64,000 bases of DNA from Enchytraeus crypticus (taxonomy: Eukaryota > Annelida > Clitellata > Enchytraeida > Enchytraeidae), in NCBI GenBank assembly GCA_905160935.1, contig CAJHZI010000435.1, forward strand, positions 124,001-188,000, given 5' to 3'. Positions 35,117 to 45,700 of this stretch are shown here, in pieces; position 1 is the first letter of the stretch; every line of letters begins with the position of its first letter. Position numbers and translations under genes: made by a program. Below the pieces are notes generated by a model. That model saw nothing but the letters and a program-made list of their open reading frames with translations, was not told the origin of the DNA and did not search any database.

Positions 35117-38100
35117 CATAAACCAACCTCTTTCCACTATGGGTCTAAATTTTGACTCTCTTGCCTTGGATACTGGACTTGATCTCGCTTTCTCTTGGTT
35201 ACTGTTTTGGTCTCTCTTTCTCTTGTGGTCTCTGTGTAATCAGTCATCATCGTGTGGTGCTTTGGCGCCTATTTGTATAGAGTCTGCAAGAGACGTCCCT
35301 GACATTGCCTTACGGCGAGGAACCAGACGTTAAATTCTTAGTGATTGATATATATATATATACATGTATACTCTCTTTTTCCTTCTCTCTAGTGTCATTT
35401 AAATTGAAAGGTTCGATGTACACATTTCTACTTAAACTGATCTTGTTTGCTAAATAATGAATGAACGTTCAGAAAAGGCTGACCCAATGCTAAAGGCTAC
35501 AGGCTATATATTAACTATTGCAACATACACCTTACATGGTTTTAATGCAAGACCAGGCTACTGAAGAATAGACCAACTGATGGAATGTTCTGATAAATTT
35601 GTGTTGAATTGAGGTTTATTGATTCAATTTTGTTTGTTCATCTCACTAATAGTGATGATATATTTTTCGATAATAAATATTGGCTACTACTAATATATGT
35701 ATGTGTTGATTTTGTGCCAAATTTGTTGACTAGGTGTTATCTACCTGGGTTGACCTCTTTGTACTTAGGCACACCGTACGAGCTGACGATCTCCTGGTAG
35801 ATCTTGGTGAACTTGTTGGTCCTGAAGTACGTGGGTGGGTTCAAGTGATGCTCCATCTCGTTCAGTATAGGATCCACTTCACTGCCGCTAGCGATCTGTG
35901 ACAATCAACGTCAACTGTAAGTGTTCTGAAGAGAGAGCTAATGAATATGTAAAGAAAATTTATTTAGCTTATTTAGCAGATAGATGCAATAAGTTTTTAT
36001 AGCTCTTCAATTTGGATAAATATGTAATTAGATCACTGAATTGTTGTTGTTATTGTTGTGATAATGAAGCATGTTACATTATTCATATGTATTACTACAA
36101 AGACATACTATTGAACTAATAATACAAATATTGTGCTTATTTCATATACTTGTATAATAGAAGAACATTTGACTTACACAAATCAGTAACTAGCTTTATA
36201 AATCTTTGAATTAGATTTTGATCAATTCTCAATTAGATTTTTTAGGCCTGAATTTAATGCATGTAAGCTTCTTTAGATCATTCAATGTATCGAGAGATAC
36301 CGAAATCCAAATGCCGGACACACTTTTTATGCAAGATTAAACATTTTATACATACAGAACCAATTGTTTAAATTGATATTGTTATCATTAGTATTTTTTA
36401 GTCCAAATTTTAAGAAACCGGAGTTTGATAAAATGGATTCGAGTACATTATTATTATTCTCATTCTTATTATTACTAGAGTAAACAGGATAGTTTTCTCA
36501 GGGAATGACCCCCATGCACAGTAAATGTTTGTCGCAGCTGAGGAAGGCATATATAGCACACCTCGTTGTATCCATAATCCAAAAGAAAATGGTACATAAC
36601 AACAAGAATGAGTATTGCTAGATGAGTTAAAGTTCCACTCACATGTAGACATGTAGAGGAAAACGGAAGACAGAGAAAAGTGGAGGTATTATATTCCATG
36701 GACCTGCCAGTAGGCAGTGCAATGAGATAGATTGATTACTATTATACTAATATATAAAATATAATCGATAAATCTTTAATATATAATCGATCTATAGATA
36801 GATTATTATACTGATTTTTAAATTTATTTATTTTTGTTATTATTATTAATATTATTAGTAATAATAATAATAATAATAATAAATATAATAAAAATATTAT
36901 TGTTACTATTATTATTATTTTTATCAGCATCATCATCATCATATCCTTAAAATACTAAAATTATTTTAAATATTGTGATTAATATTGACCTTGACCTACC
37001 TGTCCTCGCTTCAGAGCTTCCTTGACCTTGTCAAGGTCAGCCACAGGCACCCAACCCTCCCCCACCAGTAGAGAGTTGATGACGTCAAAGTCCAGCTGAT
37101 TCATAATGTGGTAGATAGCCTTGACCTTTCTCACAATGATCATCCAATCACGAAGGCTTTCTGCCACTTCTGTCATAAGCTTATCTCGATGTTCGCAGGT
37201 CTGCAGCAAAACCTGAAACGGACGAGAAATCACCAATGATCAATCCCAAATAATGGAAAAGAAATAAATAGAAAACGTAAAGGAAGTAATTATAAAGCTG
37301 GAAAAGCTAATGTTAACGTCAGTTTCCGCACTCGAAAGCGATATCAGTGACGGGCGAGCCCAGGATTTGAACCCCGCACAAGTTATCAAGCGTAACTTGG
37401 TAATCTCTTGGCTTCAGGATCATCACACATCTTCAAACCGAAAAATATCTCGCCAACAACTACTATCACAATTCTCGAGTGATTGGTTAGTTTGTTAGTT
37501 TGTTGTTCAGTAGGTTGGTTGGTTATTTAGTTTACTGATTTATTGATTGGTTGTTTGCTTGTTTGATTGATTGATTATTCATTGAGATTATTCATTGATT
37601 TATTGATTGAATACAAGAGATACAAACGATTTTAAGGTCCTCTACTCTTGCTATAACACCGTTCATCGTTTCTTTTCTCTCCTCCGCCATCTCTGGTATG
37701 TGATATAAAGTAGCATGATATCTACAAGTACATGATAACATCTAGCACTACACACGCTAATGTGATATAAAGTAGCATGGTATCTACAAGTACATAATAA
37801 TATCTAGCACTATGAACGGTTATGTGATATAGAGTAACATAGTATCTACAAGTACATAAAAACATCCAGCACCATAATCAGATATATGATATAGAGTCGT
37901 ACGCTATCTGCTAATACATGAAAACATCCGATTCTATACTCAGGTATCTAAAATAAGCGGATATATGCAAATACCTGACATAATCCGGCTCTATAACAGC
38001 GTAAATGATACTCTATTCTATTTTAGATTTTTCACTAGTAAATCTGTTGATGTTTTCCTGATGATAATTATTAATCTCAACACGAAAAAAGTCATTGTTA

Positions 38101-39697
38101 TAAAGTTAATTCAAATAAACCATAAGAATGTTAACTTACAGTTGTGTCTGGGCGGCCGAAGAGTAGAAAAAACCGTAGACTGCACGTGTCGTAAAAGACG
38201 ACAAAAACTAAGATCCAAACCAACGTCAGAAAAGGCATTCGGTTGGTGAGCGCCTAGTCTCAAGAAAATGCTCAATTTTTCCTTAAGCAATCAGAAAAGC
38301 TCTTCACCAAAGAGTGGAGGTCTATTTACATCCCGACTCTAGTTGGGGTTCAGTGGAAGATGATGACGATGACGAATAGAAGCTTGCTGATAAGTAGAAG
38401 ATGACTGGTCTCGGGTCTAAATAGTTTCTATATGTAAACTTTATACTAGAAATGAATAATATATATATATAATTCATCATCATTATCTTCCACTGATACG
38501 AATAGACTTTCTCCATTCCTCTCTGTTCCTTACCATAACATAATTACACTCTTCCATTCATTTAAGAAACTTTTGAAGCACTTTCTGGAGCCTAGGCGCA
38601 CACCACCGAATGCGCTTTCTGACGTTGATCTTGATATTAGTGCTTTAGTCGCCTTCTTACACGTATATCAACTGTTAGTCTACTCTTTAACAACCCGGAT
38701 ACAACACGGGGGCAATCAAAATATCTAGAAATAAAATTTATTCATCAATACATGTCTATTAATGGACCCCCTGTAAGCCTAATTAAGCGTGAGGATTGCT
38801 TTAGGCTTACAGCTTTCCTGGGCGCAACTCAAACATTCAATGAGTCTCACTAATTATGGCAATTGCCACTCTTCGACAATATTGCCATATGAAGGCTTTC
38901 GTTGAGAAATAGTGATTACGAAATTTAGTATTGAGAAAGGTAAAAGACCAATTGTCAAATTCTAAAATGCAAATATGTTCTACGTACCCATCGCAGATCT
39001 TCTTCACTCTGGTCCTCAGATGCTCTCCCTGGAAGAACACTATGAACGCCGCCTTGTAGACTTTGTCGCCCTAAACATGCGTGAACACAGAACATTAATT
39101 TGAAGTAGGTATATAGCATGACCAGTACAATGATAATAAAGAAATTTAAATTAGAATCTGCAAAGAATCTGAAAGTGTCAAAGCGAAACTCCTGAAGATC
39201 TACTTGTATATGTATATTGTCTCTAGTTTATTTTATTTCTTTTAAATGTTTATTTCTATTTGCATTTGTCAGTGATTTGGTGTTGATGATGACATAAACA
39301 CATATCTCTCTCTCTCTCTAGTTACGGGCTACAAAAGTTGGTAAATATACCCTGTATTTTTATATATTTTATTTTATATATATACATGTATATATTTTGA
39401 TACAGGTTCAGCCTATCAGTCAATTGGAGCTCTTCTTGATGTTAAGACTGACTAAGAATACGTATATCGGCATGACACTGGGCAGAATACTAAAGGGAGA
39501 GAGAGAGAGAGAAAGAGATAAAGAGAAAGAGAGAAAGAGAGAGAGAGAATATTTCTACCAAACCAGGAAGATATTAAAGCTGAATTCTAATTAGAGACTT
39601 AAGAACCCATACCTCTGTCGTCTGGAAAATCACGTTGTTTAAAACTACTGACAGTGATTCACTTAACATTATTACCTCTTGGCATTGTCTTTCCCCT

Positions 39698-39746
<49 letters not shown>

Positions 39747-42700
39747 AGATTATTTAAAGATTCATTCATATGTGGACATGAAGAGGAAACGGAAGATAGA
39801 GAAGAGTGGAGGCGTTATATACCATGTACCTGCCAGTAGGCAGTGCACTAAGAGAAAGAGAGAGAATTAAGCCGTATGTAGTCATTTCTAATGTCATTAC
39901 TATCAATATTTTATTCGGTACTTTATTAGTAATAATCGTTAAAATCAACCATTCGGTACTGAGTACTTTTTAAGTAATAATCGCTACAATCAACCCCGCA
40001 TTTAGTACTTATTAGTAATAATCGTTGCAATCAACCCGTGTTCAGTACTTATTTGTAATGATCGCTACAATCAATCCGTGTTCAGTACTTATTAGTAATA
40101 ATCGTTGCAATCAACCCGTGTTCAGTACCTATCAGTACTTGCTCAGTACTCATCAGTACTCATCAGTACTTGTTCAGTACTCACAGTGGCCGGGTCCTCC
40201 AGGTCGAGTTCGATGTCCTCATACTTGACGTGCACGTTGCCCCTGCAGGCTCTCCACAACATCTGCTGGAAGTAGGGCGCCTTCTCCCTCAGGATCACCC
40301 CTGTCACGTGACTGTCATCAACACACTACACTGTCTAGGATCACTCCCGTCACGTGACTGTCATCAACACACTACACTGAAACAGCTGGTAAAGCTAATG
40401 TTAACGTCAGCTTCCCCACTCTAAAGCGATGTCAGTGACGGGCGAGCTCAGGATTTGAACCCCGCACATACGGATCCGCGGTCGAATATCTTACCAGCAT
40501 CGCCATGTGCAATAATATAAATTAATTATCTAATATAAACAATGTACTGATAGAACAGTGCTAGTTTAATAGCGTGTAAAAGCCTGACGGACCTTCTGAA
40601 TGAAGTAGAATTTACATCATAACTATAAAACGTAAATAAGCTACTCTGTAGCCAGTCAATAGACAGATAAAAGACAAATGGACCATGTTAGTAATGCAAC
40701 CTACTAATGACGTAGTCCTAAGATGGTTTCTACGTGAATTCTACTAACGTCCTTGACAGCTATATCCTGTTCACAGTGAATTAAATGGCGAACAGTGACT
40801 AACACGTTTGCATTCCTATCTACTACATTTTGTTCTAATTTACTAAGTTTTTAATATTTTATTATCATATACATGGAACTTATCAAAACATCATAACTTA
40901 GTGCTTGATTTGATCACGGCTCGTCTATTAGTCAGTAATGAGGAATAAAACATCAACCTAAATGTTACATCTCTAACTGAAAACAGGTTAAGAAACTGCA
41001 GCGAACTATATTAGAAATGACCAAAATGTGCCTACCCAAGCTCTGAATGAGATTCTCCGCCTACAGGAACGATGTTGTCTGTGTCCACGTGAACAACTAG
41101 ATCCACATCTCTCTGAAATATTAAGCGCAATAGTAAGACAATAAAAATGTAATATGAGTTGTCTACAGAACTGATACACAGAAGTCATCAAGGAGAGAAA
41201 TTAATTCTCCGAGAAATAGCTAATTTTGTCGTCTCTTTCTAATAAATATAATAAATATATTTTATTCGGTACCCCCGAAGTCAAATCCTTTTACAGTGTA
41301 GCTCATCAAATACAATAATGTCATAAAATAATTCCTCATCAAATACAATAATGTCATAAAATAATACCTCATCAAATACAATAATGTCATAAAATAATAC
41401 CTCATCAAATACAATAATGTCATAAAATAATACCTCATCAAATACAATAATGTCATAAAATAATACCTCATCAAATACAATAATGTCATAAAATAATACC
41501 TCATCAAATACAATAATGTCATAAAATAATACCTCATCAAATACAATAATGTCATAAAATAATACCTCATCAAATACAATAATGTCATAAAATAATACCT
41601 CATCAAATACAATAATGTCATAAAATAATACCTCATCAAATACAATAATGTCATAAAATAATACCTCATCAAATACAATAATGTCATAAAATAATACCTC
41701 ATCAAATACAATAATGTCATAAAATAATACCTCATCAAATACAATAATGTCATAAAATAATACCTCATCAAATACAATAATGTCATAAAATAATACCTCA
41801 TCAAATACAATAATGTCATAAAATAATACCTCATCAAATACAATAATGTCATAAAATAATACCTCATCAAATACAATAATGTCATAAAATAATACCTCAT
41901 CAAATACAATAATGTCATAAAATAATACCTCATCAAATACAATAATGTCATAAAATAATACCTCATCAAATACAATAATGTCATAAAATAATACCTCATC
42001 AAATACAATAATGTCATAAAATAATACCTCATCAAATACAATAATGTCATAAAATAATACCTCATCAAATACAATAATGTCATAAAATAATACCTCATCA
42101 AATACAATAATGTCATAAAATAATACCTCATCAAATACAATAATGTCATAAAATAATACCTCATCAAATACAATAATGTCATAAAATAATACCTCATCAA
42201 ATACAATAATGTCATAAAATAATACCTCATCAAATACAATAATGTCATAAAATAATACCTCATCAAATACAATAATGTCATAAAATAATACCTCATCAAA
42301 TACAATAATGTCATAAAATAATACCTCATCAAATACAATAATGTCATAAAATAATACCTCATCAAATACAATAATGTCATAAAATAATACCTCATCAAAT
42401 ACAATAATGTCATAAAATAATACCTCATCAAATACAATAATGTCATAAAATAATTCCTCATCAAATACAATAATGTCATAAAATAATACCTCATCAAATA
42501 CAATAATGTCATAAAACATACTCATCAATACAATAATGTAAAAATAATACCTCATAAAATACAATCATGTCATAAAATAATACCCAATCAATAAACAATA
42601 ATGCATGAAACCATACCTCATCAATACAATAAGTCAGAAAACAATACCTCATCAAATACACTAATGTCATGAAACAATACCTCATCAAATACACTAATGT

Positions 42701-45700
42701 CATGAAACAATACCTCATCAAATTCACTAATGTCATGAAACAATACCTCATCAAATACAATAATGTCATAAAACAATACCTCATCAAATACAATAATGTC
42801 ATAAAATAATACCTCCTCAAAATAACAATAATGTCATGAAACACTACATCTTCAAATACAATAATGTCCATAAATAACCTCATCAAATACATAATGTCAT
42901 AAAATAATACCTCCTCACATAACAATAATGTCAGGAACAATACCTCATCAACTACAATAATGTCATGAACCTACCTCATCAATACAATCATGTTGAAACA
43001 ATACCTCATCCCATAAAATAATTCATAAACTAATACCCTCACAATCACAAAGTCATAAAATATACCTACCTCATCAAATACAATAATGTCATGAAACAAT
43101 ACCTCATCAAATACAATAATGTCATAAAACAATACCTCATCAAATACAATAATGTCATGAAACAATACCTCATCAAATTCACTTATGTCATGAAACAATA
43201 CCTCATCAAATACAATAATGTCATGAAACAATACCTCATCAAATACAATAATGTCATAAAACAATACCTCATCAAATACAATAATGTCATGAAACAATAC
43301 CTCATCAAATACAATAATGTCATAAAATAATACCTCATCAAATACAATAATGTCATAAAATAATACCTCATCAAATACATTATGTCATGAAACAATACCT
43401 CATCCAATACAATAATGTCATAAAATAAACCTCATCAAATACAATCTTGTCATGAAACAATACCTCATCAAATGTCACTTAAGTGTCCTGAAACATACCT
43501 CATCAATACATAATGTCATAAAACATAACCTCATCAAATACAATAATGTCATAAAATAATACCTCATCAAATACAATAATGTCATGAAACAATACCTCAT
43601 CAAATTCACTTATGTCATGAAACAATACCTCATCAAATACAATAATGTCATGAAACAATACCTCATCAAATACAATAATGTCATAAAACAATACCTCATC
43701 AAATACAATAATGTCATGAAACAATACCTCATCAAATACAATAATGTCATAAAATAATACCTCATCAAATACAATAATGTCATGAAACAATACCTCATCA
43801 AATACAATAATGTCATAAAATAATACCTCATCAAATACAATAATGTCATGAAACAATACCTCATCAAATACAATAATGTCATGAAACAATACCTCATCAA
43901 ATACAATAATGTCATGAAACAATACCTCATCAAATACAATAATGTCATAAAACAATACCTCATCAAATACAATAATGTCATGAAACAATACCTCATCAAA
44001 TACAATAATGTCATAAAATAATACCTCATCAAATTCACTAGTATCATGAAACAATACCTCATCAAATACACTAATGTCACACTACAATTTACAATACCTC
44101 GTCGAAGAAGCTGACGGTTTTCTCCATGATATATCTCAGTTCTATCAACTCGTTCATGTTACGGTTTAGTTCAGTCATACTGGACGCCACCTCCCTCATC
44201 TTATCTGATATCTCCATCACCTTCACCTGACAACAGCATCATAACTTCATTAACAACTGATACCTGATAACAGTTAATAACTTATAGCATTATAACTTCA
44301 TTAACAACTGACTTCTCCTAACAGTTAATAGCTTATAGCATCATAACGCCATTAACAACTGATTTATGTTAACAGTTAACAGCTTATAGCATCATAACTT
44401 CATTAACAACTGATTAATGATTAACAGTTAATAAATTATAGCATCATAACTTCATTAACAACTGATTAATGGTTAACAATTAATGACCTATAGCATCATA
44501 ACTTCATTAACAACTCATTTCTCTTAACAGTTAAAAACTTATAGCATTATTGCTTCATTAACAACTGATTTCTGCTAACAGTTCATGATTTCCAGCATTA
44601 TAATGCCATTAGTAACTGATATCTGCTGGCAGTTAATAACGACTGAGTTGGCTACTGAATAAGTGATAAGGTCAAATTTAACGTCAGCACTGGATCTGAA
44701 CCTTGCCCTTACTTAGATGGCCCCGGGAACCCAACTGATCTAGATAATACATGTAGACAGATGGACTCTACACAAGTTGAGACAAGAACAAGGTTCATAC
44801 TCTGCCGTGTTAGACACCATCGCCTGTGAGTTCATAAATCTTTACTTATCAACTTTCCTTCGTTTTCATTGTCATCTCGCTCTCTTAGTGCACTGCCTAA
44901 TGGCAGGTCCATGGTATATAGCGAATTCACTTATCTCTATCTTCCGTTTTCCTCTCCATGTCCACATACGACTTGGTCCTTTAATCATCAATAACATTCC
45001 TTTTGATATACCATTATTCTTGGGGAATTCTGCTTATGACGAGGTGGACCCCTATGCCTTCCTCAGCTTTGACTAATATTTTAGTGGGCAGGGAGTAATT
45101 CTGCTAACAGGGGCGTAATTCCCTGAGAAAACAATCCTGTTTACCCAGGATCCTGTTTCCTTGTCATAGGATTAGTGTATTAATACATAGAATGAGGTTT
45201 GCAATTTTTCATGATATTTGTCAAATGAATTATATCACTATAAACAGGTTGACAATATTTCCATAAAATATCTAGTTCGTGTAATAGTGTTTGTGAGTAT
45301 CTAGAGAGAAAGCTGTTATGCTAAACAATAGAAATATTATGACCTTCATTCACTAACTCAATTTATAGTGCCCTTCGTGCTAACCTAGAAGTATTTTTTT
45401 GCGTTAGAATAAAAATGTTTTGCTGGTTTTCTTTTTTATATTACTTTAATTCTGATTATATTGGTGTTAACTTGAACCTCTAGAGCTGTTATTTCATTGG
45501 CTGGGGGTACGGGAGGTGACTCCGGCTTTTTCTTCATCTTTAATCCACATTTTTCTAATTCTCTGTTCAGGAATCCTGAGCAAATCAAAATAAAATAAAT
45601 CAATATATGGTTACACAATTTCTTGAAAAATCGATAACATTAGTTTAATTACTCCGAAGGCTAATGCACACATAACTCAGGAGTAGATTTGTACGTACAA

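Noticed and set aside
40301-40311. Acceptor ACAG|GGGTGATC for exon 6
   Set aside because: It breaks the reading frame; the AG eleven bases upstream restores LGHVTGVI and the phase.
41262-44080. Long repeat ORFs (up to 427 codons, [11 protein letters not shown] and [11 protein letters not shown]) through the 33-bp array
   Set aside because: A 33-bp unit without stops stays open in several frames at once. The ORFs lie in an intron and their length only reflects copy number.
41302-44097. CRISPR-like appearance of the regular array
   Set aside because: There are no unique spacers: the whole 33-bp unit repeats, in an animal nuclear intron.
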